Below are positions 25,552 through 34,196 of a stretch of DNA of 64,000 nucleotides, one piece after another. This stretch comes from Belnapia arida (GTDB lineage: Bacteria > Pseudomonadota > Alphaproteobacteria > Acetobacterales > Acetobacteraceae). Made by a program: the position numbers and the translations under genes. The notes beneath the pieces were generated by a model that made no database searches, was not told where the DNA came from, and saw only the letters and a program-made list of their open reading frames with translations. Where the stretch lies: NCBI RefSeq assembly GCF_016773205.1, contig NZ_JAETWB010000001.1:1240001-1304000 (forward strand). The letters run 5' to 3'. How positions within the stretch are numbered: the first letter of the stretch is position 1; the number at the start of each line of letters is the position of its first letter.

Positions 25552-25580
25552 CTGTCATCCGAGCGTCATCCGGCTGTTGC
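25552..25580 (+). promoter_or_regulatory. PHO box-like repeats upstream of the glycerophosphodiesterase gene
   Basis: CTGTCAT (25552-25558), GCGTCAT (25563-25569) and CTGTTGC (25574-25580) are three heptamers at exact 11-bp spacing. The known PHO box is two CTGTCAT heptamers separated by 4 nt. The first heptamer is exact, the second has 2 mismatches and the third 2. The site lies 61-89 nt before the gene's ATG, inside a locally AT-rich stretch (25519-25555). PhoB control of a phosphodiesterase gene makes biological sense. Confidence 0.65.
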
Positions 25581-25640
25581 CCCTCGCCCCTAGCCTCCTG
25601 CGCCACGGCCGCAGCCAGGCGAGCCTGGGAAGGGGTATCA

Positions 25641-26996
25641 ATGAGCGAGTTCAATACGTTGGACGGCGGGGCGCCGGAGGTCATCGGGCATCGCGGGGCG
25701 AGCGGGTACCGGCCGGAGCACACGCTCGAAGCCTACAGGCTGGCCATCGAGCTGGGCGCCGATGTGATCGAGCCGGACCTCGTCGTCACCCGGGACGGCG
25801 TGCTGATCGCCCGCCACGAGAACGAGCTCGGCGGCACCACCGATGTCGCCGACCGCGCGGAATTCGCCGACCGGGAGACGACGAAGACGATCGACGGACA
25901 GGAGATCACCGGCTGGTTCGCCGAGGACTTCACCCTCGCCGAGATCAAGACCCTCTATGCCCGCGAACGCATCCCCGAGGTGCGGCCGGACAACACCGAG
26001 TATGACGACCTCTACCGCATCCCGACCCTCGACGAGGTGATCGAGCTGGTGCGACAGGAGGAAGCCCGGACGGGACGCGAGATCGGCATCATCCCGGAAA
26101 CGAAGCACCCGACCTTCTTCGCCCAGGAGGGCACCTATCTCGACGGCACGCCGATCCAGCAGGACACCAGCCAGCTGCTGGTCGATGCGCTGGTGAAGGC
26201 CGGCTTCACCGACCCGGAGCGCGTCACCATCCAGTCCTTCGAGCTCGGCAACCTGATCGAGCTGCAGAAGGAGATCATGCCGGCGTCGGGCATCGACCTG
26301 CCGCTGGTGCAGCTGCTCGGCGGCTCCTACGACCTGGCCTTCAACTTCGACCCCGGCAAGGCGGCGCTCGGTGCCGATGCGTCGATCTATGACGTGCTCG
26401 GGCTCGACCTCTCGATGGAGAGCGCGATCAACGAGGACCTGCTGAGTGCCGAGGCGCTGCAGGCCATGGCGCGCGTCTATGCAGAGGGGATCGGTCCGTA
26501 CAAGGACTACATCCGCCCGGTCACCGAGCTGGAGACGCCGGTGGATGGCGATGGTGACGGCGAGGCCGAGATCACCCGGCAGCTCACCGGCGAGACCACC
26601 TCGCTGGTCGAGGATGCGCATGCGGCGGGGCTGGAGGTGGCGCCCTATACGCTGCGGGCGGAGGAAAGCTTCCTTTCCCTCACGCCGGACGGGAAGGTCG
26701 AGACGCTGACGGAGGAGGCGCGGGCGCTGATCGAGATCGGCGTCGACGGCATCTTCACCGACAACCCCGATATCGGCCGCGGCGCGGTGAACCAGGAATT
26801 CGAGGCGCGGAACTGGGAAGGCGCCGACTGGGATGCCATCGCCGCCGAGGCCGCGCGGAACTTCGAGCGCACCGGAGAGTGGTATGTCTCGGGCATCGGC
26901 TTCGGCGATCCGGACCGGGCCGAGGTGACGGACTGGAATGCGGTCGCGGCACAGGTCGAGGCGAATTTCGCCGCGACGGGGCAGTGGTTCGTCTGA
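25641..26996 (+). CDS. Glycerophosphodiester phosphodiesterase with repeated C-terminal tail
   Basis: A 451-aa GDPD-family TIM barrel. Catalytic HRGASG is at residues 17-22, with IEPDLVVTRDG and ARHE for metal binding and a late VDGIFTDNPD. GDPDs split glycerophosphodiesters to glycerol-3-phosphate and an alcohol, giving phosphate and carbon. A DGDGDG run at 302-307 resembles a calcium loop. The last 56 residues carry two copies of a 21-residue unit, 396-416 and 431-451, of form DW-A-AA-NF-TG-W-V. There is no N-terminal signal peptide, so any export would not be by Sec or Tat. An upstream PHO box suggests control by phosphate. Confidence 0.9.
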   Translation: MSEFNTLDGGAPEVIGHRGASGYRPEHTLEAYRLAIELGADVIEPDLVVTRDGVLIARHENELGGTTDVADRAEFADRETTKTIDGQEITGWFAEDFTLAEIKTLYARERIPEVRPDNTEYDDLYRIPTLDEVIELVRQEEARTGREIGIIPETKHPTFFAQEGTYLDGTPIQQDTSQLLVDALVKAGFTDPERVTIQSFELGNLIELQKEIMPASGIDLPLVQLLGGSYDLAFNFDPGKAALGADASIYDVLGLDLSMESAINEDLLSAEALQAMARVYAEGIGPYKDYIRPVTELETPVDGDGDGEAEITRQLTGETTSLVEDAHAAGLEVAPYTLRAEESFLSLTPDGKVETLTEEARALIEIGVDGIFTDNPDIGRGAVNQEFEARNWEGADWDAIAAEAARNFERTGEWYVSGIGFGDPDRAEVTDWNAVAAQVEANFAATGQWFV

Positions 26997-27010
26997 CAAG
27001 CGTGGTTGCC

Positions 27011-27031
27011 TTCCGCGGCTTCGCCGCGGAA
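27011..27031. terminator. Stem-loop between GDPD and aldehyde dehydrogenase genes
   Basis: TTCCGCGGC (27011-27019), TTC and GCCGCGGAA (27023-27031) give a perfect 9-bp stem in the gap between two convergent genes. A second perfect 8-bp stem follows at once: GAGGTTCG (27040-27047) with CGAACCTC (27058-27065). Two hairpins in a row suggest a bidirectional terminator, or a repetitive palindromic element like those common in GC-rich genomes. Confidence 0.55.
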
Positions 27032-27107
27032 AGCGGTGCGAGGTTCGAGGGATGGAGCGAACCTCCGGGGCCCCCGCGGCGCCGCGCAGCGGCGTCGTGG
27101 GGAGATA

Positions 27108-28619
27108 TCAGCCCATGTTCACCATGATGGTCTTCTTGTGGGTGAAGTGCTCGAGCATCGCCTCGAGCGAGGCTTCCTTGCCGAGACCGCTCGACTTCAC
27201 GCCGCCATAGGAAAGGTTGGCCTGGACGACGAGGTTCTGGTTGATCTGGACGAGGCCGGCTTCCAGCCGGTGCGCCAGGTCGAGCCCAACCTTCAGGTTG
27301 TTCGTCCAGAGCGAGGCGGCGAGGCCGAACTCGCTGTCGTTGGCCTCTTCCAGCACCGACTCCGGGTCGTCGAAGGGGGCGATGACGGTGACCGGGCCGA
27401 AGATCTCCTCGCGCACCAGGCGGCTGTCGCGGCCGAGGCCCGTGAAGATGACGGGCTGGATGAAGAGCCCCTTCTTCAGCGCGGAGTCGGTCGGCATGGC
27501 GGAGCAGACATGGGCCGTCGCACCCGGCGTCGCCTTGCCTTCCTCGATGAAGCCGCGGACCTTCTCGAGCTGACCCTCAGAGACGATGGTGCCGATATCG
27601 GTCGCCTCGTCGAGCGGGTCGCCCATGGCCATCTTGTTCACCGCGTCCTTCATCGCCTGGACGAAGCGATCGAAGATGGGGCGCTCGACATAGATGCGGC
27701 TGGCCGCGGTGCAGCTCTGGCCCTGGCGGGTGAAGCGCATGGAGGTGAGCGCGCCGGAGACCGTCTTGTCGAAGTCGCAGTCGGCGAAGACGATCATCGG
27801 CGACTTGCCGCCGAGCTCGAGCGTGACGGGGATCAGCTTCTCGGCCGCCGCACGGGCGACGATTTTGCCGGTCTCGACGCTGCCGGTGAAGGTGAGCTTG
27901 CGGACCAAGGGGTGCTCGACCAGCGGCGCGCCGCACTCCGGGCCGAAGCCCGAGAGCATGTTGAAGACGCCGGCGGGGAGGACGCGGTTCATCAGCTCGC
28001 AGATGCGGAGCACGGCGAGCGGGGCTTCCTCGGCGCTCTTCACAACGACGCTGTTGCCGGCGACGAGGGCGGGCGCCACCTTCAGCGCCATCAGCAGCAT
28101 CGGCACGTTCCAGGGGATGATGGCGCCGACCACGCCGAGCGGCTCGCGCACCGTCACGCTGAGGACGTTCGGCGCGAAGGGCACGCTCTCGCCCTTCAGC
28201 TCGCTCCCCAAGCCGCCGAAGAATTCGAAGATGTCGGCGACGACGCCGGCCTCGACGCGGCTCTCGGTGCGGAGCGCCTTGCCGGTCTCGAGGGCGATGA
28301 GGCGGGCCAGCTCCTCCTGGTGCTCCTTGATGAGCGCGGCACACTGGTGGACGAGGGCGCCGCGCTTGCGGGCCGGCATCTTCGCCCATTCCTTCTGGGC
28401 CTTCGCGGCGTTCTGCACGGCGGCGTCGACATCGGCGGCATCGCCCTCGGCGGCGCGGGCTACCTCCTCGCCGGTCGCCGGGTTGACCACGGCGAAGCTC
28501 TGGCCGTTGCGGCCGGGGACGTAACCGCCGCCGATGAAGTGGTGGCCGGAGAGGGCCTTGGCCAGCGCGAAGGGGTCGAGGCTGGGGGCGGCGGGGGTCG
28601 GCATGGGCCGGTCGAGCAT
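27108..28619 (-). CDS. Aldehyde dehydrogenase family protein
   Basis: A 503-aa NAD(P)-dependent aldehyde dehydrogenase. Cofactor and catalytic motifs are present: IIPWNVPMLL, FTGSVETGK, LELGGKSP with the general-base Glu, RQGQSCTAASR with the catalytic Cys, and EEIFGPV. It oxidises an aldehyde to an acid; the branch could be betaine-aldehyde or similar. ATG 28619 follows GGAGGAACCC, a strong SD, and is preferred to an upstream in-frame start at 28685. It converges with the GDPD gene and is followed upstream on the same strand by a 99-aa gene ending at 28682. Confidence 0.92.
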   Translation of the reverse strand: MLDRPMPTPAAPSLDPFALAKALSGHHFIGGGYVPGRNGQSFAVVNPATGEEVARAAEGDAADVDAAVQNAAKAQKEWAKMPARKRGALVHQCAALIKEHQEELARLIALETGKALRTESRVEAGVVADIFEFFGGLGSELKGESVPFAPNVLSVTVREPLGVVGAIIPWNVPMLLMALKVAPALVAGNSVVVKSAEEAPLAVLRICELMNRVLPAGVFNMLSGFGPECGAPLVEHPLVRKLTFTGSVETGKIVARAAAEKLIPVTLELGGKSPMIVFADCDFDKTVSGALTSMRFTRQGQSCTAASRIYVERPIFDRFVQAMKDAVNKMAMGDPLDEATDIGTIVSEGQLEKVRGFIEEGKATPGATAHVCSAMPTDSALKKGLFIQPVIFTGLGRDSRLVREEIFGPVTVIAPFDDPESVLEEANDSEFGLAASLWTNNLKVGLDLAHRLEAGLVQINQNLVVQANLSYGGVKSSGLGKEASLEAMLEHFTHKKTIMVNMG

Positions 28620-28681
28620 GGGTTCCTCCGAAGCTGTGCCCGGACCATGGCAATGGGGTGGGGCTTCCGCAAGGCACCCCG

Positions 28682-28981
28682 TCACCGCAGCTTTCCCCGA
28701 TAGCGAAGCGATTGCCGGTTCAGCCCGGGAAGCAGGGCGGGCTCGGCCTGGATGCGCTCGGCGATGGCGACGGCCGCGGCCAGCTGCGGCTCGGTCAGGT
28801 GGCGGATGGCGGGGCGGCGCACCGCCTCAGACCAGGGCCGGCCGATGGCGGCATCGAGGCAGACCCGCATGAAGCAGTGGTCGAGGCGGATGGGCCAGCC
28901 CTCGGCTGCGGCCATGCCGGGCAGCACCTCCCGGGTCAGCGCCAGCCAGCGGGCCTCCAGGGCGGTTCGATGCGGCGGCAT
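28682..28981 (-). CDS. Conserved-looking hypothetical protein (99 aa)
   Basis: A 99-aa soluble protein, MPPHRTALEARWLALTREVL at the start, with WPIRLDHCFMRVCLDAAIGRPW in the middle and LLPGLNRQSLRYRGKLR at the end. The pattern LDHCF-R--LD is like a small methylobacterial/rhizobial protein often left as a GCN5-related hypothetical, but I cannot confirm a family. It is divergent from malonyl-CoA decarboxylase (72 nt between starts) and upstream of the aldehyde dehydrogenase on the same strand. A regulatory or accessory link with the malonate cassette is possible but not shown. Confidence 0.65.
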   Translation of the reverse strand: MPPHRTALEARWLALTREVLPGMAAAEGWPIRLDHCFMRVCLDAAIGRPWSEAVRRPAIRHLTEPQLAAAVAIAERIQAEPALLPGLNRQSLRYRGKLR

Positions 28982-29053
28982 GGCGCTCCTTGCCCGACTT
29001 CTTTTGGCACGACATACGGCGTAAGCCATCGCCTGCCAGAGGAGGGGTATCGC

Positions 29054-30523
29054 ATGCCGCCTGTCGCCCTGAGCCTGTCCGACAGCCGCACCTGGCTGGA
29101 GCGGGTCTGGTCCAGCATCGCCGATCGTGGCCGGGCCTATGCCGACGTGCCGTCGAGCCGGCTGCCGCCGCTCGACCGGGCCCGGCACCTGACCGAGGCG
29201 CTGCTCTCCGAGCGCGGCGAGGCTTCCGGTGCCGCGGTGGCGCGGGAGCTGCACGAGAGCCTCGCTCAACTGGTCGGGGAGGACCGCGTCGCCTTCCTCC
29301 GCTTCCTCGCCGAGGGTTTCGGCCCCGACCCGGAGCGGCTGCGCCGGGCGGCGGAGGCTTGGATGGCGGAGCCCACGGCGGAGGCCGCGGCCCGCTTGGC
29401 CGAGGCCGCCGAGCCGCCCCGGCAAGAGCTGCTGCGACGCATGAACATGGCCCCCGGCGGCACCACCACCCTGGTCGGGCTGCGCAAAGAACTGGCCGGG
29501 CTGATCAGGGGCGAGCCGGCGCTTCGGGTGCTGGATTCCGACCTGCGGCATCTCTTCGCCTCCTGGTTCAACCGCGGCTTCCTGGAACTGCGCCGGATCG
29601 ACTGGCAGACGCCGGCGGCTGTGCTGGAGAAGCTGATCCGCTACGAGGCGGTGCATGAGATCCAGGGCTGGGAGGATCTACGCCGCCGGCTCGATGCCGA
29701 CCGCCGCTGCTTCGCCTTCTTCCACCCCGCCCTGCCGGGCGAGCCGCTGATCTTCGTCGAGGTGGCGCTGGTCCAGGGCCTGGCCGCCGCGGTGCAGCCG
29801 CTGCTGGCGCGGGACGAACCGCCGGCCGACCCGGCGCGGGCGGATACCGCAATCTTCTACTCCATCTCCAACTGCCAGGAGGGGCTGCGCGGCATCTCCT
29901 TCGGCAATTTCCTCATCAAGCAGGTGGTGGAGGAGCTGAAGGCGGAACTGCCCCAGCTCACTACCTTCTCGACGCTCTCGCCCGTGCCCGGCTTCCGCCG
30001 CTGGCTGGAGCGGGAGATTGCATCGCCGCCGGAGGAGGGTCTGTTCCGCCCGGAGGAGGCCGCGCTGCTGACCGCGACCGCCGCGGCGGAAGATGAGCCG
30101 GCCGCCCTTCACGCGCTGACAGAGGGCGAATGGTGGCAGGAGGAGGCGAAGCGGGAGGCGCTGCACGGCCCGCTGCTGCGCTTGGCCGCCACCTACCTGA
30201 CCCGGCCGGCGGCGGGAAAGCCCGGCATCGACCCGGTGGCGCGCTTCCACCTCGGCAACGGCGCGCGGCTCGAGCGGGTGAATTGGCTCGGCAATACCTC
30301 CGCCCGCGGCATGCGCGAGAGCTTCGGGGTGATGGTCAACTACCTCTACGACCGCGACCAGATCGAGGCGAACCACGAGCGCTTCGTGCATTCGGGCCAT
30401 GTGGCACGGTCCGCCGCCGTGGAGGCGCTGCTGCAGGCACCGAAGCCAGAGGCCGCGCCGTCCCGCTCCGCCCTGGCGCGGCTGCTGGGCGGCGAGGAGA
30501 AGCCCGGCGGCAAGCCGGCCTGA
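29054..30523 (+). CDS. Malonyl-CoA decarboxylase
   Basis: A 489-aa malonyl-CoA decarboxylase (MatA-type). The C-terminal catalytic domain has HPALPGEPLIFVEVAL, TAIFYSISNCQEGLRGISFGNF (given in part), TLSPVPGF with the conserved Ser, and RFHLGNGARLERVNWLGN with the His. The N-terminal four-helix domain precedes it to about residue 140. It converts malonyl-CoA to acetyl-CoA and CO2. ATG 29054 follows GGAGGGG. The next genes are matC and a CaiB/BaiF CoA-transferase on the same strand, so this is a malonate-use cassette with no MatB ligase in view. Confidence 0.93.
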   Translation: MPPVALSLSDSRTWLERVWSSIADRGRAYADVPSSRLPPLDRARHLTEALLSERGEASGAAVARELHESLAQLVGEDRVAFLRFLAEGFGPDPERLRRAAEAWMAEPTAEAAARLAEAAEPPRQELLRRMNMAPGGTTTLVGLRKELAGLIRGEPALRVLDSDLRHLFASWFNRGFLELRRIDWQTPAAVLEKLIRYEAVHEIQGWEDLRRRLDADRRCFAFFHPALPGEPLIFVEVALVQGLAAAVQPLLARDEPPADPARADTAIFYSISNCQEGLRGISFGNFLIKQVVEELKAELPQLTTFSTLSPVPGFRRWLEREIASPPEEGLFRPEEAALLTATAAAEDEPAALHALTEGEWWQEEAKREALHGPLLRLAATYLTRPAAGKPGIDPVARFHLGNGARLERVNWLGNTSARGMRESFGVMVNYLYDRDQIEANHERFVHSGHVARSAAVEALLQAPKPEAAPSRSALARLLGGEEKPGGKPA

Positions 30524-30576
30524 ATCGAGGATGAGGCGGGCCGGCGGAGACCGGCCCGGGGGGAGAGGGAGTGCCC

Positions 30577-31902
30577 ATGTCGCCGCAGACCACCACCATC
30601 CTGGGGCTGGTCGTGATGTTCGTCGTCGCGACCGTCCTGCCCCTCAACATGGGGGCGCTCGCCCTCGCCATGGCCTTCCTGATCGGGACGCTCTCGGTCG
30701 GGATGACCTCCGCGCAGATCATCGCCGGCTTCCCGGGCGACCTCTTCGTCACCCTGGTCGGTATCACCTACCTCTTCGCCATCGCGCAGAAGAACGGGAC
30801 GGTGGACTGGCTGATCCATATGGCGGTGCGGGCCGTGGGCGGGCGGATCGCGGCCATCCCCTGGATCATGTTCGCGGTCGCCGCGGCGCTGACCGCGGTG
30901 GGGGCGGTGAGCCCCGCGGCCTGCGCTATCCTTGCCCCGGTCGCGCTGCAATTCGCCAGGGCCTATGCGATCAGCCCGCTGATGATGGGGCTGCTGGTGA
31001 TCCATGGGGCGCAGGGCGGCGGCTTCTCGCCGATCAGCATCTATGGCGGCATCACCAACCAGATCGTCGCCCGCTCCGGCCTGCCGGGGCACGAGACGAT
31101 GCTGTTCCTGGCCAGCCTCGGCTTCAACCTCGTCGTCTCGGCCGGCGTCTTCCTCGCCTTTGGGGGGCGGGCGCTGCTCGGTCGGCGGGCGACGGCGCCG
31201 GCGACGGATGGCGCGGGGGCGGCGGTCACCGGCCTGGCGATCGCGGGGCACGGCACCAGCGCCGATGCCAGCCTGACGCCGCCGACCCACCCGCAGCAGG
31301 GCGGGCTCAACCTGCATCAGGGTGCAACGCTGCTGGGGCTGGCGGTGCTCGCAATCGGCGGGCTCGCCTTCGGCATCAACATCGGGCTGCTGGCGGTGAC
31401 GGTCGCGGTAGCGCTCGCCCTGCTCGACCCGAACGAGCAGAAGGGCGCGGTCGACAAGATCGGCTGGTCCACCATCCTGCTGGTCGGCGGCGTCGTCACC
31501 TATGTCGGCGTGCTGCAGAAGTCGGGGGCGATCGACAGCGTGGGGCAGGGGGTCTCCGGCCTCGGCGCGCCGCTGCTGGCGGCGCTGCTGCTCTGCTACA
31601 TCGGCGGCGTAGTCTCGGCCTTCGCCTCCTCGGTGGGGGTGCTGGGGGCGATCATCCCGCTCGCCGTGCCCTTCCTGCAGCAGGGGCAGATCGGCGTCGG
31701 GGGGATGATCGCCTCGCTCGCCATCTCCTCGACCATCGTCGATGTCTCACCCTTCTCGACCAACGGCGCGCTGGTGGTGGCGAATGCGCGGCCGGAGGAG
31801 CGGGAGGGGGTGTACCGGCGCTTCCTGGTCTACAGCATCCTGGTCGTCGTCGCCGGGCCGCCGCTGGCCTGGCTGGTCTTCATCCTGCCGGGCTGGATGT
31901 AG
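30577..31902 (+). CDS. MatC-like dicarboxylate (malonate) carrier
   Basis: A 441-aa membrane protein with about 11-12 transmembrane helices and a soluble central loop at about residues 215-248. The N-terminal half (LGLVVMFVVATVLPLNMGALALAMAFL region, and GFPGDLFVTLVGITYLFAIA) is that of the dicarboxylate carrier MatC domain, and AFASSVGVLGAIIPLAVP is typical of the second half. It probably imports malonate. ATG 30577 is preferred to GTG 30571, because the SD GGGAGAGGGA (30560-30569) gives normal spacing only for ATG. It sits between malonyl-CoA decarboxylase and the CoA-transferase. Confidence 0.88.
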   Translation: MSPQTTTILGLVVMFVVATVLPLNMGALALAMAFLIGTLSVGMTSAQIIAGFPGDLFVTLVGITYLFAIAQKNGTVDWLIHMAVRAVGGRIAAIPWIMFAVAAALTAVGAVSPAACAILAPVALQFARAYAISPLMMGLLVIHGAQGGGFSPISIYGGITNQIVARSGLPGHETMLFLASLGFNLVVSAGVFLAFGGRALLGRRATAPATDGAGAAVTGLAIAGHGTSADASLTPPTHPQQGGLNLHQGATLLGLAVLAIGGLAFGINIGLLAVTVAVALALLDPNEQKGAVDKIGWSTILLVGGVVTYVGVLQKSGAIDSVGQGVSGLGAPLLAALLLCYIGGVVSAFASSVGVLGAIIPLAVPFLQQGQIGVGGMIASLAISSTIVDVSPFSTNGALVVANARPEEREGVYRRFLVYSILVVVAGPPLAWLVFILPGWM

Positions 31903-31958
31903 CGGCGCGGCTGGTGCATCAACGGGCGGGATCAGGCGCCGAGGCAAGGGAGAAGGCG

Positions 31959-33179
31959 ATGCAGGACGGACGGGAAGGCGGGGCGGTCGGGCCGCTCAAG
32001 GGGCTCAGGGTGCTCGACCTGACGCGGGTGTTGGCGGGGCCGACCTGCACCCAGATGCTGGGCGACCTCGGCGCCGAGGTCTTCAAGATCGAGCGGCCTG
32101 AGGCCGGCGACGACACCCGCGGCTTCGCCCCGCCCTTCGTGCCCAACACGAAGGAGAGCGCTTACTTCGTCGGGGTGAACCGCAACAAGAAGTCGGTCAC
32201 CCTCGACCTCGCCAGCCCCGACGGCCAGGCGGTGATCCACCGGCTGCTCGGGCATTGCGACATCCTGGTCGAGAATTTCAAGGTGGGCGCGCTGGCGAAA
32301 TACGGTCTCGGCTGGGAGCAGCTCAAGGCCAAGTACCCGCGGCTGATCTACTGCTCGATCACCGGCTTCGGCCAGACCGGGCCCTACGCGCCGCGGCCGG
32401 GCTACGATGCGCTGATCCAGGCGATGGGCGGCGTCATGTCCCTCACCGGGGAGCCGGATGGCACGCCGCAGAAGGTGGGCGTGCCGGTGGCCGACCTCTT
32501 CGCCGGACTCTATGGCTGCATCGGCATCCTGGCGGCGGTGAATCATCGGAACGCGACGGGGGAGGGGCAGCAGATCGATATCGGCATGCTCGACACCCAT
32601 GTCGCCTGGCTGGCCAACCAGGGGATGAACTACCTGGCGACCGGCGAGAACCCACCCCGACTCGGCAACCAGCACCCGAACATCGCGCCCTACCAGGAAT
32701 ATCCCACTAAGGACGGCTACATCATCCTGGCGGTCGGCAACGACCCGACCTTCGAGCGCTTCTGCAAGGCGAACGGGCTGGAGCACCTGCTGGCCGATGA
32801 GCGCTTCGCCACGAACCCGAAGCGGGTGCAGAACCGGCAGCTGGTGACGGAAACGTTGACGCCGGTGATGCAGTCGAAGACCACGGCGGAGTGGATCGAG
32901 GTGCTTGAGGCGCTGAAGATCGGCTGCGGGCCGATCAACACGCTGGAGCAGGTCTTCGCCGACCCGCATGTGCAGGCGCGCAACATGGTGCTGGAGCTGC
33001 CGCATGCCTCGGGCGAGACGGTGAAGGTCATCGCCAACCCGGTGAAGCTCTCGGCGACGCCGCCCGCCTATCGCAGCCCGCCGCCGGTGCTCGGCCAGCA
33101 TACGGAGGAGGTGCTGGGCGGCTTGCTTGGGATGCCGGCGGCGGAGATCGCGGCGCTGCGGGAGAAGGGCGTCCTGTAA
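31959..33179 (+). CDS. CaiB/BaiF (class III) CoA-transferase
   Basis: A 406-aa class III CoA-transferase. It opens with LKGLRVLDLTRVLAGPTCTQMLGDLGAEVFKIE (part), followed by NRNKKSVTLDL and GYDALIQAMGGVMSLTG. The Asp of GYDALIQA is the position of the catalytic aspartate that forms the acyl anhydride and CoA thioester in formyl-CoA transferase. Length is normal for one unit. The SD AAGGGAGAAGG precedes ATG 31959. Context suggests it moves CoA to malonate (for instance from succinyl-CoA or acetyl-CoA), doing the job of a malonyl-CoA synthetase; that is an inference. Confidence 0.9.
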   Translation: MQDGREGGAVGPLKGLRVLDLTRVLAGPTCTQMLGDLGAEVFKIERPEAGDDTRGFAPPFVPNTKESAYFVGVNRNKKSVTLDLASPDGQAVIHRLLGHCDILVENFKVGALAKYGLGWEQLKAKYPRLIYCSITGFGQTGPYAPRPGYDALIQAMGGVMSLTGEPDGTPQKVGVPVADLFAGLYGCIGILAAVNHRNATGEGQQIDIGMLDTHVAWLANQGMNYLATGENPPRLGNQHPNIAPYQEYPTKDGYIILAVGNDPTFERFCKANGLEHLLADERFATNPKRVQNRQLVTETLTPVMQSKTTAEWIEVLEALKIGCGPINTLEQVFADPHVQARNMVLELPHASGETVKVIANPVKLSATPPAYRSPPPVLGQHTEEVLGGLLGMPAAEIAALREKGVL

Positions 33180-33209
33180 CCGCGGCAGCGGCAGCGCGTT
33201 GGCGGGGGC

Positions 33210-34196
33210 ATGACGCCCTCGCTCGTGCCCTTCCGCCCGCGTCCGCCCTGGCTGGGCGGCACCCTGCAGACGCTTCGGGCGCTGCGCTGGCCCTGGCCGG
33301 CGCGGCTGCCGCCGGGGCACCGGCTCTGGCTGCCGATGGCGGATGGCGACGCGCTGGCCGCCATGCTGCACCTTCCCACCGCAGACGCCGGCCGGCCGCT
33401 GGCCGTGCTCGTCCACGGGCTGACCGGGACGGAGGACGACCCCTATCTGCGCGAGGCCGCGGCGGGACTGCTGCGGCGGGGCTTTCCCGTCTTGCGGCTC
33501 AACCTGCGGGGCAGCGCGCGCAGCCTGGCGCGGAGCACCAGCCACTACCATCTCGGCCGCAGCGCGGACCTGGCCGAGGCGCTGGCCCTGCTGCCGGAGG
33601 CGCTGGCCGGGCAGGGAGTGGTGCTGGCCGGCTGGTCGCTCGGCGGGGCGCTGGTGCTGAACCTGCTCGCACGGGGCGGGGAAGGCATGCCCGCCATCCT
33701 CGGCGCGGCCGCCATCGGGCCGCCGCTGGAGCCCGAGGTGGCCTATGCGGCGATCGATGCCAACCCCGTGCTCGGCCGGGCGCTGCTGGCGCTCTACCGG
33801 CGGGAGGTGCTGGCCGTGCCGGCGGCCGACCTCCCTGATGCGCTCCGCCGGGCGGCACGGCAGGCTGGGTCCCTCACCGAATTCGAGGCGGAGGTGACGG
33901 CGCCGCGTTTCGGCTATCCCTCCTTCGCCGTCTTCTGCGAGGTGAACCGCCCGGCTGCCGCCCTGCCGCGGCTGCGCGTGCCGACCCTGCTGCTCATGGC
34001 GGAGGACGACCCGCTGGTGCCGGTCTCGGTGATGGACGGCATCGACTGGGCCATCTGTCCGGCCGTGCTGCCGCTTCGCGTCGCGGGCGGCGGACATTGC
34101 GGCTTCTACGACCGGGACGCAGAGAGCCTCTCGGTGCGGGCGATCGGCGCCTTCTTCGAAGGGCTCAGTAGCCCGGCCGGGGCGTCAGCTCCATGA
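33210..34196 (+). CDS. YheT-like alpha/beta hydrolase
   Basis: A 328-aa alpha/beta hydrolase of the YheT/YbaC group. LAVLVHGLTGTEDDPYLREAA carries the oxyanion strand, the elbow is VLAGWSLGGALVLN with nucleophile Ser at about 143, and the acid and His are in MAEDDPLVP and GGGHCGFYD. YheT family members are predicted esterases or lipases with unknown substrates. It is 30 nt after the CoA-transferase, so possibly in the same transcript. Its 3' end overlaps the convergent SDR gene by 32 nt (34165-34196). Confidence 0.87.
   Translation: MTPSLVPFRPRPPWLGGTLQTLRALRWPWPARLPPGHRLWLPMADGDALAAMLHLPTADAGRPLAVLVHGLTGTEDDPYLREAAAGLLRRGFPVLRLNLRGSARSLARSTSHYHLGRSADLAEALALLPEALAGQGVVLAGWSLGGALVLNLLARGGEGMPAILGAAAIGPPLEPEVAYAAIDANPVLGRALLALYRREVLAVPAADLPDALRRAARQAGSLTEFEAEVTAPRFGYPSFAVFCEVNRPAAALPRLRVPTLLLMAEDDPLVPVSVMDGIDWAICPAVLPLRVAGGGHCGFYDRDAESLSVRAIGAFFEGLSSPAGASAP

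Noticed and set aside
30399-33179. Continuous plus-strand frame joining the matC region with the CoA-transferase
   Set aside because: The first 520 codons are matC read in the wrong frame; the real gene begins at the SD-backed ATG 31959.
31932-34097. Long minus-strand frame opposite the CoA-transferase and YheT genes
   Set aside because: Shadow frame with no domain; both plus-strand genes have clear motifs.
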